From an uncultured Hyphomicrobiaceae bacterium (lineage in GTDB: Bacteria; Pseudomonadota; Alphaproteobacteria; Rhizobiales; CALHAX01), in contig CALHAX010000030.1 in NCBI GenBank assembly GCA_937931785.1, forward strand, positions 1-64,000: 64,000 nt of DNA. Reading direction: 5' to 3'. Below are positions 38,195 to 47,489 of this stretch, in pieces; the stretch's first letter is position 1, and each line of letters starts with the position of its first letter. The position numbers were made by a program, and so were the translations under genes. The notes under the pieces are model-generated. The model searched no databases and had not been told where the DNA came from. It was given only the letters and a program-made list of their open reading frames with translations.

Positions 38195-41100
38195 TCAGGC
38201 CGCGTCGCGTGTGGGTTGATGCGATTTTGGTGCGGGAGCGTTCAAAGCTGACATGAGTTCGGTGGCCTGTGTTGCTGCCGCTACTGCATTCTTTTCCTTC
38301 ACATGGCCGAAACCGCGCACGGAGAGGGGTAGGCTTGCCAGCTCAATCGCTGTGGCGTGATTGGCCGGGGTGAGAGTTCTTGTGATGAGGTCGAGCGTTA
38401 TCTCAAAGTCCGTGATGGCCTGGCGCTCTGATTTTCGTTCCTCTGTGTATCCGAAGATGTCCAAACGGGTGCCGCGCAGGTTCTTGAATTTTGCAAGAAG
38501 ACGGAATGCCCGCATCATCCACGGTCCGAATGTACGTTTTTTCAGATGCCCGGTTTCGGAATCGCGCTCGCTGAAGATCGGTGGGGCGAGGTGAAATTCG
38601 AGGGTGTAATCGCCATCGAACTGTTCGTGTAGAGCAGAGGTGAATTCCGGTGCGGTGAAGAGGCGGGCGACTTCGTACTCATCCTTGTAGCTGAGAACCT
38701 TGGCGTAGGCTGATGCGACGGTTTTCGCGAGCTCCGTGCTGCCGGGCATGATGCGGTGTTCGAGCGCGGCGATGTCGCGAATGCGTTTGGCGTATCGTTC
38801 GGCGTAGGCATGGTTCTGATAGTCGGCCAGATGTGCGTGTCGGTGTGCGATGATGTCATCGAGTGTTTGTGGGCTGATTTGTGTGCTGTCCGGCTCATGT
38901 CCGCCTGCCAACGTGTCAATGAATGCAATATCTTCCGCAGCGATACGCCCGCACTGGAACGCGCGCTGGTTCATTGCGATGGCGGCACCATTCAGCTCGA
39001 TAGCCTCCATGATGGCGTCGGCACTGACGGGGATCATGCCGCGCTGCCAGGCGAGGCCCAGCATGAACATGTTCGAGGCGATGCTGTCGCCGAACAGCTT
39101 CATTGCGTAATGGTGCGCGTCAATGATGTGCGTATTGCCGTCACCTGAGGAGTCGCTTATCGCTTGCCGCAGGCGCATTGCGGGGAGTTCAAGCTCCGGG
39201 TTCTTGGTGAAGTCACCCGTGATCATCTCGTGGCTGTTGAGCGCCACCTTCGTGTGATCCTTGCGGACGGTTTCCAGCACCTTGTGAGAGCCGGTTACGA
39301 CAAGATCGCAACCAAGGATCGCATCGGCCCCACCCAGTCCGGCTCGGATGGAGTGAATATCGTCTGGATTCTCCGCAATGCGCACGTGACACGCGACGGC
39401 TCCGCCTTTCTGGGCGAGACCTGCCATATCGATGGAGCCAAATCCACGGCCATCGATATGCGCTGCCTGGCCGAGAATTGCGCTGATGGTAACCACGCCG
39501 GTGCCGCCAACACCTGTCACAACGATCGACCATGATCCGTCGAGTTTCGGGAGTGATGGCGTTGAAAGTGCCGCAACTTTAGGAGCAAGTTCGACGGCGA
39601 TATCCCTGGCTTCTGGTTTGCGTACATGTCCGCCGTGAACTGTCACGAAACTCGGACAGAACCCGTTGACGCAGGAAAAGTCCTTGTTGCAGGTCGACTG
39701 GTCGATGGCACGCTTGCGGCCCAATGGGGTCTCGACGGGTACGATGGCGACGCAGTTTGATTTTTCTCCGCAATCACCACATCCTTCGCAAACGGCAGTG
39801 TTGATGAAGGCGCGTTTCGGTGGATCCGGATAGAGCCCGCGTTTGCGGCGACGGCGTTTTTCTGCGGCACAGGTCTGGTCGTAGATCATGACCGAAACGC
39901 CTTTAACCCTTGTCAGCTCTTTCTGGACGCGTCCCAGCTCTGAGCGGTGTTCGACAGATGTGCTGAATGGAAAACCAATGTCGCGCGGATACTTTTCGGG
40001 TTCGTCCGTTACGACGACGATCTTGTTCACGCCCTCTGCGGCCATCTGTCGGGCGATGTGTCCGACGGTCAAACCACCGTCCAATGCCTGGCCGCCGGTC
40101 ATCGCAACCGCGTCGTTATAGAGGATCTTGTAGGTCATGTTCGTGCCGGCTGCGACTGCGGCACGCACAGCAAGGGAGCCGGAGTGTGTGTATGTTCCAT
40201 CGCCGAGGTTCTGGAACACGTGGTCGCGGGTGGAGAAGGGAGCTTCGCCAATCCAGTTCGCGCCTTCACCCCCCATCTGGGTGAAGCCTTCGGTCGAACG
40301 ATCCATCCACAGCGCCATATAGTGACAGCCGATGCCGGCATAGGCGTGTGAGCCTTCTGGCACGACGGTGGATGTATTGTGTGGACAGCCGGCACAAAAA
40401 TAGGGAATGCGGCTGGCGATTTCTGCGCCTTCCGGTCGGTTGCCGCGGTGTCGTTTGAGAACCTCGAGGCGTCCCGCGAGTTCATCGTTACCGCCAAAGC
40501 GCATGACCCGTTCACCGATTGCAAGGGCGACTTCGACCGGCTCAAGGGCACCTTTGGCGGGAAACAGCCATTGGTCATTTTCGTCTTTTTTTCCGATCAC
40601 GGATGGCGCGTCGGTCTGACCGTAAAGCTCTTCCTTGACCTGCACCTCGATCAAGGAACGTTTTTCCTCCACAACGATGATCAGATCGAGCCCCTTGGCA
40701 AAGTCTTTCAGGCCTTGTGGTTCGAGTGGCCAAGTCATCGCCACTTTCATGAGGCGGATGCCAAGATCGTTGGCGCGCACTTCGTCGATCCCGAGTTCGT
40801 CAAGTGCCTGGCGTGTGTCGAGGTAACTCTTGCCGGTTGTGATGATTCCGATCTTCGGTGCGGTGCCGCCGTGCATGACAATCTTGTCGAGTTTGTTGGC
40901 GCGGGCGAACGCAAGGATGGCATCACGCTTGTGATCGTGCAGACGGGCTTCCTTGACCAGCGGCGCGTCGCCAAGCCGGATGTTCAGGCCGCCTTCGGGA
41001 AGGTCGTAATCTGTTGGTGACTGGATCACGATGCGCTCTGGTCTGCCGTCGACCGTCGCGGTGGCTTCAACGTTGTCCTTTACGCACTTGATGCCGACCC

Positions 41101-41770
41101 AGGCGCCACTGTAGCGCGACATCGCGATGCCGATCACGCCGTAGTCGAGGATTTCCTGAACACCAGCCGGGTTCAACACCGGGATCATGGCGTCGACAAA
41201 GGCGAACTCGCTCTGATGTGCGGAGGTGGATGATTCACAGGTGTGATCGTCGCCCATCAAGGCGAGAACGCCACCGAGTTTCGAGGTGCCAGCGTGGTTG
41301 GCGTGGCGAAAAACATCGCCACTGCGATCAACGCCCGGACCCTTGCCATACCAGATGCCGAAGACACCTTCGTATTTTCCCTCTCCGCGTAACTCAGCTT
41401 GCTGTGCGCCCCATATGGCGGTGGCTGCAAGATCTTCGTTCAGTCCGGGGTGAAAGACGATCTGTTCGTCGGTGACCCGATGTCCGGCGCGGGCAAACTG
41501 GCTTTCGAGACTGGTGATCGGTGAACCCCGGTACCCGGTAACGTAACCAGCGGTGTTGTGACCTGCGGCCTTGTCGCGTTCTCGAATTGTGAGGGCTAGG
41601 CGCACGATCGCTTGCGCGCCGTTGAGCAGCACATGATCCTGCGAGAGATCAAATTTTGCGTCGAGAGATTGGCTCTTCGGGGGCTCTGCTCTTGGCGGTG
41701 CGATGACCGTTTCTGTGTCGATGGTATTCAGAGTGTCGATCGGCGTATCTTGGGGCGTGCCTTCGGACAT
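38195..41770 (-). CDS. Fused indolepyruvate ferredoxin oxidoreductase family protein
   Basis: A 1191-residue single-chain 2-oxoacid:ferredoxin oxidoreductase combining pyrimidine/TPP domains, an iron-sulfur segment and the gamma domain. Seen: GYRGSPITSLESQ at the N-terminus, CAGCPHNTSTVVPEGSHAYAGIGCHYM and GGEGANWIGEAPF in the TPP-binding part, cluster cysteines in CEGCGDCGEKSNC and CNKDFSCVNGFCPSF, and the gamma domain VVTGVGGTGVVTISAIL. The expected reaction is oxidation of aryl or branched 2-oxoacids to acyl-CoA with ferredoxin reduction, in amino acid breakdown. ATG 41770 (MSEGTPQDT) is preferred to the track start. Monocistronic. Confidence 0.92.
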   Translation of the reverse strand: MSEGTPQDTPIDTLNTIDTETVIAPPRAEPPKSQSLDAKFDLSQDHVLLNGAQAIVRLALTIRERDKAAGHNTAGYVTGYRGSPITSLESQFARAGHRVTDEQIVFHPGLNEDLAATAIWGAQQAELRGEGKYEGVFGIWYGKGPGVDRSGDVFRHANHAGTSKLGGVLALMGDDHTCESSTSAHQSEFAFVDAMIPVLNPAGVQEILDYGVIGIAMSRYSGAWVGIKCVKDNVEATATVDGRPERIVIQSPTDYDLPEGGLNIRLGDAPLVKEARLHDHKRDAILAFARANKLDKIVMHGGTAPKIGIITTGKSYLDTRQALDELGIDEVRANDLGIRLMKVAMTWPLEPQGLKDFAKGLDLIIVVEEKRSLIEVQVKEELYGQTDAPSVIGKKDENDQWLFPAKGALEPVEVALAIGERVMRFGGNDELAGRLEVLKRHRGNRPEGAEIASRIPYFCAGCPHNTSTVVPEGSHAYAGIGCHYMALWMDRSTEGFTQMGGEGANWIGEAPFSTRDHVFQNLGDGTYTHSGSLAVRAAVAAGTNMTYKILYNDAVAMTGGQALDGGLTVGHIARQMAAEGVNKIVVVTDEPEKYPRDIGFPFSTSVEHRSELGRVQKELTRVKGVSVMIYDQTCAAEKRRRRKRGLYPDPPKRAFINTAVCEGCGDCGEKSNCVAIVPVETPLGRKRAIDQSTCNKDFSCVNGFCPSFVTVHGGHVRKPEARDIAVELAPKVAALSTPSLPKLDGSWSIVVTGVGGTGVVTISAILGQAAHIDGRGFGSIDMAGLAQKGGAVACHVRIAENPDDIHSIRAGLGGADAILGCDLVVTGSHKVLETVRKDHTKVALNSHEMITGDFTKNPELELPAMRLRQAISDSSGDGNTHIIDAHHYAMKLFGDSIASNMFMLGLAWQRGMIPVSADAIMEAIELNGAAIAMNQRAFQCGRIAAEDIAFIDTLAGGHEPDSTQISPQTLDDIIAHRHAHLADYQNHAYAERYAKRIRDIAALEHRIMPGSTELAKTVASAYAKVLSYKDEYEVARLFTAPEFTSALHEQFDGDYTLEFHLAPPIFSERDSETGHLKKRTFGPWMMRAFRLLAKFKNLRGTRLDIFGYTEERKSERQAITDFEITLDLITRTLTPANHATAIELASLPLSVRGFGHVKEKNAVAAATQATELMSALNAPAPKSHQPTRDAA

Positions 41771-41911
41771 ACTGGCCTCGTGGTTCGCTCGGGCGACACC
41801 CCGCCTCAACGCAAATCCCCTCGGTGTGTCGCCACTAAAAATAGGTCAGTAATGCTGACATATTTTCAGGTTCATGGCAACGTTGGGTCAGGCATCGTGG
41901 TGGGACGCGTC

Positions 41912-42898
41912 CTAAACCGAGAAGTGTCTGGCAGATACAGCAAGATCTGTTGCTCCTGTCATTGTCCGATACCCCACCTGGCTGGCCAAGATGTCCGCTG
42001 CGAGCGGTGAGCTTGAGGCCAGGCGATCTCGTTCCGCTTCGATCGCTGCGGCAAGTATGAGCTTGAATTCTGAAGGAAGTTTTACGGGGCTTGGTAGAGG
42101 CAGGGCTGTGCGTGCCAATTGGTTTGAGACGTGTGCTTCTGTTGCGGTGCGTGCCCGCTCAGCCTCGGTCAACGTTGCCAGGATCGCCTGTTCCGATGGG
42201 GGGAGCGAGTGCCAGGTTGCCTGTGGTATTGACATGACAAGTGGCTCACCTGCGAGCGGCGTTGGCAACGCATGCAAGATATGACCCTGCAGACGGCCCG
42301 CCTCCATGTCTTCGGCAAGCCCATCGGATAACTTCAGTTCGAGGATTGTAGCGCCACTTTCCGACCTGCTGAGTAAAGTCCGACCCGAAGACGTGACAGA
42401 CAGAGATGGATGCGGGTGCAGGCCAACCAACTCGCGGTTAGCCCAAAGGCCCTGCGGTGCGTGAGCTTCTGTCACAAGGAAAACTCTTTGCGACGTTTCT
42501 GCCTCAAGCCGTTCCAGCATCGGCGCGCCACCGCCTGTTGTCAGCCAGCCGCCAAAATCACGGCTCTCGAAACCGTGGATTAACGGGAGGAATGTCATCC
42601 ATGCGAGATGGTGCTCTACGCGTTGCGGCACTGCTTCAAGATTGATGTCAGCGCCGTCCGCAGTTTGGGAGGCTATGATCTGCAATTGCCCGTCTGTTGC
42701 ACTTTCAAGCCCTTCGGCCAGGCGACGTGCAACGAGGGATGTGTCCAAGCCCGTGCGGGGCGATGGCATCGAGAGCGACAGGATGCGCGCCTTGGTGTTC
42801 AGCGCTGTTCCAGCAAGAGATGTGGTGGCCGCGCCTGAGACAGCCAACCCACCGACGGTGACGGCTCCGGTCGATTTCAGGAAAGCTCTGCGGTCCAT
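41912..42898 (-). CDS. Tat-exported TRAP-type (DctP-like) substrate-binding protein
   Basis: A 328-residue protein with a twin-arginine signal (MDRRAFLKSTGAVTVGGLAVSGAATTSLAG) and a periplasmic binding fold resembling TRAP solute receptors (LARRLAEGLESATDGQLQIIAS, QRVEHHLAWMTFLPLIHGFES, GLWANRELVGLHPHPSL). The conserved receptor arginine and tryptophan positions are hard to place, so the family call is moderate. No DctQ/DctM membrane genes are adjacent. GGAG six bases before ATG 42898 supports this start over the track's. Confidence 0.7.
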   Translation of the reverse strand: MDRRAFLKSTGAVTVGGLAVSGAATTSLAGTALNTKARILSLSMPSPRTGLDTSLVARRLAEGLESATDGQLQIIASQTADGADINLEAVPQRVEHHLAWMTFLPLIHGFESRDFGGWLTTGGGAPMLERLEAETSQRVFLVTEAHAPQGLWANRELVGLHPHPSLSVTSSGRTLLSRSESGATILELKLSDGLAEDMEAGRLQGHILHALPTPLAGEPLVMSIPQATWHSLPPSEQAILATLTEAERARTATEAHVSNQLARTALPLPSPVKLPSEFKLILAAAIEAERDRLASSSPLAADILASQVGYRTMTGATDLAVSARHFSV

Positions 42899-42998
42899 AT
42901 CTGGCTCCATCGCTGCGGTAGATCCACGGGCTATGAAACCGGATTGTCTGTCGTGTGACAAATGAATTCGCGTTTAAGGGACAGGCGCATGAGCGTTA

Positions 42999-43370
42999 TC
43001 AGCTTGATGCAGCGACCAGTTGCTCAACCTGGCGGATGAAGGTGTCGTTAGATGGATTGCCGACAATGCGACCGACTTCACGCCCTCGGTCGAGAATGAC
43101 GGTTGTCGGAAGGGTTTCGATTGGTTGGTTCAGGGCGCGACCCGCCGTACCGAGATAGTCGTAGTCGATGACCTGCATTGGAAGCTCAGAGCTCCGCGCT
43201 GACTGAAACCAGGGTTGGATGGTGTCGAACCGGAAGTCGCGGCAAGGTCCACAGAACTGTGTCTCGAAGACAACCAGTTCGAGCTGGCGTGGCGGCAGAT
43301 CCTGCCGTGTTCCGCCAGACAATAACGTTAGAACGACAGCCGCAACTGCGACCCTGTTAACCCAATGCAT
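42999..43370 (-). CDS. Exported thioredoxin-fold protein
   Basis: A 123-residue protein with a signal peptide (VNRVAVAAVVLTLLSGG) and a thioredoxin domain with active site C-G-P-C in VVFETQFCGPCRDFRFDTIQPWF and the cis-proline region ETLPTTVIL. A periplasmic disulfide reductant or isomerase is expected, with no partner gene beside it. I use ATG 43370 (MHWVNR); ATG 43379 is 3 residues earlier but its GGAG is too close. Confidence 0.85.
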   Translation of the reverse strand: MHWVNRVAVAAVVLTLLSGGTRQDLPPRQLELVVFETQFCGPCRDFRFDTIQPWFQSARSSELPMQVIDYDYLGTAGRALNQPIETLPTTVILDRGREVGRIVGNPSNDTFIRQVEQLVAASS

Positions 43371-43529
43371 CCCCAACATACTCCGGGGTTTGCGTTACAC
43401 CTCATCGCGTTGGCCTGCTCTATTGGATCTCTGGCGCGATGTACCCTGAAAGCACCGTAATAAGGCAAGCGCGGCAGTGGTGAAAGGTTTCGTTAATATT
43501 TGAGTTAAATTCGATTGATCTATCACGAC

Positions 43530-43564
43530 AAAAAAAACGGCCCCGAACCGAGATTCGGGGCCGT
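43530..43564 (-). terminator. Rho-independent terminator after L,D-transpeptidase gene
   Basis: Perfect 10-base-pair stem CGGCCCCGAA / TTCGGGGCCG with a 6-base loop; read on the minus strand it is followed directly by eight T residues. It lies 27-53 bases after the stop of the upstream gene on that strand. Confidence 0.93.
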
Positions 43565-43590
43565 CAATGACGTTGGAAAATGCGCCAGTG

Positions 43591-44229
43591 CTAGCTGCGG
43601 TAGCGTTTCCAGGTCGCTGTGACTTTGGTCCCGACACGCACTTTGTTGTAGAGTTCAATAACGTGTGAGTTGTGCATCCGGATGCACCCCTTCGACACGT
43701 TCTTACCAATCGTCCATGGGGCATCGGTGCCATGGATTCTATACATGGTCGATCCAAGATAGAGTGCGCGTACGCCGAGCGGGTTGCGTGGGTGACCACC
43801 AGGAACCGAACCAGGAAGTTTTGGGTTCTCGCGGCGCATGAGCGGCGTTGGTGTCCAGGTTGGGTTCACGGCCTTGCGGGACACGTAGTGTGTGCCGGAC
43901 CAGCGGCTCCGCGCACGCGGAACGGCAATCGGATAGGACACGGCTCGGCCGCGCGAGACGACGTGATAGAGGCGGCGGTCGCCGAAGCTCACCACAATCT
44001 GGCCTGCGCGGTATTTTTTGGGGAAGGCATGGCTGGATTTACCACCGGGTCCACCCCAGAAAAATCCGCCCCCTCCACCGCCGCCACTTGCAGTCGCTGA
44101 CGACGTCGCAAAAGCGTCAGACTCGAATCCTCCGAGCTGCGCGGATGCGCTGGCGGTGCTCAGGATCAGGGCTGCAGCTGTTGCCGCGATGGATGTCATT
44201 AGTCGGTGGAAAAGCGTAGGGAACGCCAT
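43591..44229 (-). CDS. L,D-transpeptidase (YkuD family)
   Basis: Periplasmic peptidoglycan enzyme making 3-3 cross-links or attaching proteins. 212 residues: signal peptide (TSIAATAAALILSTASASA), a glycine-rich linker (SGGGGGGGFFWGGPGG) and a YkuD domain with the catalytic cysteine in HGTDAPWTIGKNVSKGCIRMHN. AAGGAG at 7 bases supports the ATG at 44229. A strong terminator follows, so it is monocistronic. Confidence 0.95.
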   Translation of the reverse strand: MAFPTLFHRLMTSIAATAAALILSTASASAQLGGFESDAFATSSATASGGGGGGGFFWGGPGGKSSHAFPKKYRAGQIVVSFGDRRLYHVVSRGRAVSYPIAVPRARSRWSGTHYVSRKAVNPTWTPTPLMRRENPKLPGSVPGGHPRNPLGVRALYLGSTMYRIHGTDAPWTIGKNVSKGCIRMHNSHVIELYNKVRVGTKVTATWKRYRS

Positions 44230-44637
44230 ATCAAGCTCCTTGAAATCACAGGTGAACCGTTCCTCTCATCGAGGCCATAAACGGTTCGCTTTCGAATGCA
44301 CTCGAACGCGACTTGAACTTGTGTCTTGGGGCGTTCCCAACCATTGGGGACACGATACTCAGCTGCCACTACACCGGCTTTGGCGGCAGGGCCATAATTC
44401 AGTCAGAATAGCAAAACAGCATTTATTGAATGCTGATCTCTGATTCGGCTTAACAATAGCAAAAGGTCGATGGCGGTTCGAACGGGTTCTTGTTTCTATG
44501 CCGTGGTATTCTGGTATCTGACGCGTAAATGACCGGGATACCGGACAGTTCACAGATCGTATTTTCCGATGCTCGCAAAAAAGATGTTGGCAATGAGCGG
44601 CTGGTTCTGTAGAAAAGAGGCGCGGAACAAATCATGA

Positions 44638-44677
44638 ACTTTTCGATTTCAGTTGTGCCGCAACGAAATTGAAAAGT
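44638..44677 (+). repeat. 17-base-pair hairpin upstream of ggt
   Basis: ACTTTTCGATTTC (44638-44650) pairs with GAAATTGAAAAGT (44665-44677) with one G-U wobble; after a bulged A, GTTG/CAAC extends the stem around a TGCCG loop. The wobble is stable only in plus-strand RNA. Confidence 0.65.
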
Positions 44678-44702
44678 GTTCGCGTAGATTTTGTAATGCG
44701 TA

Positions 44703-44779
44703 AGCCCGGATTGATGTCATCGGGGTTGGATCGAGCGCTAACCCCCCTTGCGTTCGTCCAGCGGATGTCAGTCCGGGCT
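44703..44779 (+). ncRNA. Candidate 77-base structured RNA element upstream of ggt
   Basis: AGCCCGGATTGATGTC (44703-44718) pairs over 16 positions with the strand ending TCCGGGCT (44764-44779), including three G-U wobbles. Inside it, GGGGTTG (44722) pairs with TAACCCC (44739-44745). The G-U pairs would be A-C mismatches on the other strand, so the plus strand is the likely RNA. The length is tRNA-like but the T-arm GTTCGAATC signature and D-arm are absent, so it is not called a tRNA. Could be a leader element or small RNA. Confidence 0.4.
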
Positions 44780-44897
44780 GTCGTTCCCAGGCTCGAATTG
44801 GCTTGCACGTGAGGAGAACCGGTGCTGGCTGTTTTGGCGGCAACGCGATATGGCAGAAGACGTTCCCTCTCTCGTTTCGTAAGTTGCTTGCCCTGTG

Positions 44898-46670
44898 ATG
44901 CGCCGTACCCACTTTATTGCCAGCCTTTTTGTCTTTCTCGTTTGTGTCGCGCTGCTACTCCACTCAAGTGGGAGGCGGAATGCGGACGACATCACATCCC
45001 GACAAGCGAACCCTGAGGCTGCGAGTGGACGGATTGTAAAAAAACTGATCCGTGCGAAGCGGCATATGGTTGTGGCGGCCCATCCGCTGGCGGCTGAGGC
45101 CGGGCTCGAAATTCTGCGGGCGGGCGGCAGTGCGATTGATGCCACAATCGCGACGCAACTGGTTCTCAATCTGGTCGAACCTCAGTCCTCCGGAATCGGA
45201 GGCGGTGCATTTTTACTATATTGGGATGAAAAATCCAAAAACCTGAAGTCGTATGATGCGCGTGAAACGGCGCCTGCGGCTGCAACGCCGGATCGATTCA
45301 TTCCCAAAGATGGCAGTGACCCGCAATGGCACACGACAGTGCATTCCGGACTTAGTGTCGGTGTGCCGGGTGTGCTGCGTGGATTGGAACTGGCGCACAA
45401 GCAGTATGGAAGACTCCCCTGGGCGCGCTTGTTCGAACGGGCGATTCAGGTGTCCGAAGATGGTTTTACAGTTTCGCGCCGATTGAACATGATGCTCGCG
45501 AACATGGGAGCGGAAGCCTTCGGGCCAGTGGCGCGTGCGCACTATTTCGATGCATCGGGTGCACCTTGGCCTGTCGGGCATGTTCTGAGGAACCCGCAAT
45601 TTTCTGCAACGCTCAAGACGATTGCCCGTGAGGGGGCCGCCGCGTTTTATGTTGGTGATATTCCGGCTGCGATTGTTGAGAAACTGAAGGTCGCGCCCAA
45701 CGCCCCAAGTGATATGACTGTGGAAGATATATCCGGGTACCGTTCATTGGTGCGCGCACCGGTGTGTGCGATGTACCGCAGTTACAATGTGTGCGGTATG
45801 GGGCCACCGTCGTCTGGTGCGTTGACGATTGGGCAGGTGCTCAAGTTAATCGAGCCATTTGATCTTGGGGCAGAACCTCTGGCGACGAACGCGTTGCATG
45901 TGATCGTCGAGGCGCAGAAACTCGCGTTCGCGGATCGCGGTCGCTACATGGCGGACCATGATTATGTGCGTGTGCCGGAGGGGTTGCTGGATCATGGGTA
46001 TCTCGCACAACGACGGACATTGATTCAGAGGGATGCGGCAATGGTGAAGGCTGTAGCCGGACAGCCACCGCAGCGTCATGCCCGTACGTTTGGTCGTGAC
46101 GGAACCATTGAACGTGCGGGTACAAGCCACGTTTCAATTATCGATGGCGACGGGAATGCCGTGTCGATGACGACCACGATCGAGTCTGCGTTCGGCTCTC
46201 GGATGATGGTTGGCGGGTTTCTTTTGAATAACGAATTGACGGATTTTGCGTGGCGGCCAACGGATGACGAAGGACGGCCCGTCGCCAACCGGATAGAGCC
46301 GGGCAAGCGTCCACGCTCAAGTATGTCGCCAACGGTTATTTTTGCTCCGGATGGGAAGCTATGGGCGTTAACCGGATCGCCGGGGGGTAGCCGGATCATC
46401 AATTACACATTGAAGACCATCATCGGCATGATCGACTGGAAACTTGATGCGCAAACGGCTGCGGATCTGGTCAACTTCGGAAGCCGGAACGGACCGTTCG
46501 AGGTGGAAGCTGGACTTGAAGGGGCAGGATTACTCGCGCGCATGGCGTTGAAGGGGCATGTGGGAGCACCGAAACCCATGACTAGCGGTGTGCACACGAT
46601 TGTTGTGACGCCAGATGGCCTGGAGGGGGGAGCTGATCCTCGCCGTGAAGGCGTTGCGGTTGGGGATTGA
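44898..46670 (+). CDS. ggt: Gamma-glutamyltransferase
   Basis: Periplasmic N-terminal nucleophile hydrolase that cleaves gamma-glutamyl bonds, mainly of glutathione. About 590 residues: a signal/anchor helix (TTHFIASLFVFLVCVALLLHSS-like N-terminus), HPLAAEAGLEILRAGGSAIDATIATQLVLNLVEPQSSGIGGGAFLLYW, and the autoprocessing threonine in RAGTSHVSIIDGDGNAVSMTTTIE, followed by NNELTDFAW and PGKRPRSSMSPTV. GTG 44895 is an equally possible start. A cyclotransferase-like gene follows, fitting gamma-glutamyl turnover. Confidence 0.95.
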   Translation: MRRTHFIASLFVFLVCVALLLHSSGRRNADDITSRQANPEAASGRIVKKLIRAKRHMVVAAHPLAAEAGLEILRAGGSAIDATIATQLVLNLVEPQSSGIGGGAFLLYWDEKSKNLKSYDARETAPAAATPDRFIPKDGSDPQWHTTVHSGLSVGVPGVLRGLELAHKQYGRLPWARLFERAIQVSEDGFTVSRRLNMMLANMGAEAFGPVARAHYFDASGAPWPVGHVLRNPQFSATLKTIAREGAAAFYVGDIPAAIVEKLKVAPNAPSDMTVEDISGYRSLVRAPVCAMYRSYNVCGMGPPSSGALTIGQVLKLIEPFDLGAEPLATNALHVIVEAQKLAFADRGRYMADHDYVRVPEGLLDHGYLAQRRTLIQRDAAMVKAVAGQPPQRHARTFGRDGTIERAGTSHVSIIDGDGNAVSMTTTIESAFGSRMMVGGFLLNNELTDFAWRPTDDEGRPVANRIEPGKRPRSSMSPTVIFAPDGKLWALTGSPGGSRIINYTLKTIIGMIDWKLDAQTAADLVNFGSRNGPFEVEAGLEGAGLLARMALKGHVGAPKPMTSGVHTIVVTPDGLEGGADPRREGVAVGD

Positions 46671-46754
46671 TTGCGTTGCCATCTGTTCAAGATGTGCCGA
46701 GTCACGCGATCTCCGGGACGATCAATTCTCCACACGGAACGGGCTGGCGTTGCG

Positions 46755-47228
46755 ATGACGATTTCACTTGAATCGAAGCCGTTGTTTTCCTTCGGCTCCC
46801 TGATGGATTGCGATGTGCTCACATGCGTATCAGGACAGCCGTTGTCGGAGTTGTCGATCGTCGCGGGAACGGCGTCCGGGTATGTGCAGCGCGCTGTCAT
46901 GGATCAGAGTTTTCCGGTATTGGTTTCAAGCACCTCGGCGTTGACGACCGGTGTCCTGATTTCGGGGCTGACGGATATCGCCATGGATCGCATTTTGTTC
47001 TTTGAAGGTGACGAGTACGAGTTGGCGGACATCACCGTGGAGACTTCGAACGGAGAAGCGGTGCCATGCCGGTATTTTCAGGACACAGCGGTCTATGAAG
47101 TCAGCGATCACCCTTGGGATTTTCTACATTGGCAGGCAACAGAGAAAGCGGAATTCCTCGTGCGGACGAAGAGGTTTATGCGCCTGTTTGGAACCATGTC
47201 AGCCACGGATGCAGATGTATTCTGGTGA
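46755..47228 (+). CDS. Gamma-glutamylcyclotransferase (AIG2-like) family protein
   Basis: A 157-residue AIG2/GGCT-fold protein: PLFSFGSLMDCDVLTCVSG has the family's FGSL glycine loop, followed by VLISGLTDIAMDRILFFEGDEYELADITVETSNGEAVPCRYF. These enzymes release 5-oxoproline from gamma-glutamyl compounds; an acidic residue after the loop is expected as general base, and E in EGDEYEL is a candidate. ATG 46755 matches the family start; the track's 46671 does not. It follows ggt by 84 bases, and co-transcription is likely. Confidence 0.8.
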   Translation: MTISLESKPLFSFGSLMDCDVLTCVSGQPLSELSIVAGTASGYVQRAVMDQSFPVLVSSTSALTTGVLISGLTDIAMDRILFFEGDEYELADITVETSNGEAVPCRYFQDTAVYEVSDHPWDFLHWQATEKAEFLVRTKRFMRLFGTMSATDADVFW

Positions 47229-47489
47229 ATGTGGTGATCTGCCTTGGTGTCGCGTTCGGACTAAGAATTTTATCTGCACGCAGTGTCTCGGTGAACATGA
47301 GTAGCCTTCACTTCCGATCGTTTCGTGCGCTCTGCTTGTTCATGATTTGAGGAATGCTGTGACCTTGTAATGCAACAAGGAATTCATGCATGAGCCGACC
47401 TATAGCGCGTCTGATTCACATGGACTCATGACGCGACGCCCAGGTGTCTTCACAGACATCCCGGTGTCTCCATTTAAGTCGGACACACC

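Larger units (their letters stand above)
44230..44897. other. 668-base region upstream of ggt, rich in stable hairpins
   Basis: The longest gene-free stretch in the window. It holds the L,D-transpeptidase promoter side at the left and at least four hairpins in the right two thirds (44417-44435, 44511-44544, 44638-44677, 44703-44779). Short ORFs on both strands (for example 44649-44912 minus) show no family resemblance. Possible structured leader of ggt or one or more small RNAs. Confidence 0.6.

Noticed and set aside
43493-43508. CtrA-like box TTAA-N8-TTAA upstream of the thioredoxin gene
   Set aside because: Spacing is 8 instead of 7 and the flanking bases are off consensus; AT-rich spacer DNA gives such matches easily.
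44703-44779. Possible tRNA upstream of ggt, suggested by length and terminal pairing
   Set aside because: There is no GTTCGAATC-type T-arm or D-arm, and the pairing continues for 16 positions, which does not fit a cloverleaf. Kept only as a candidate structured RNA.
44649-44912. 87-codon minus-strand ORF across the ggt leader
   Set aside because: No recognisable family or ribosome binding site, and it overlaps the hairpins and the ggt start.
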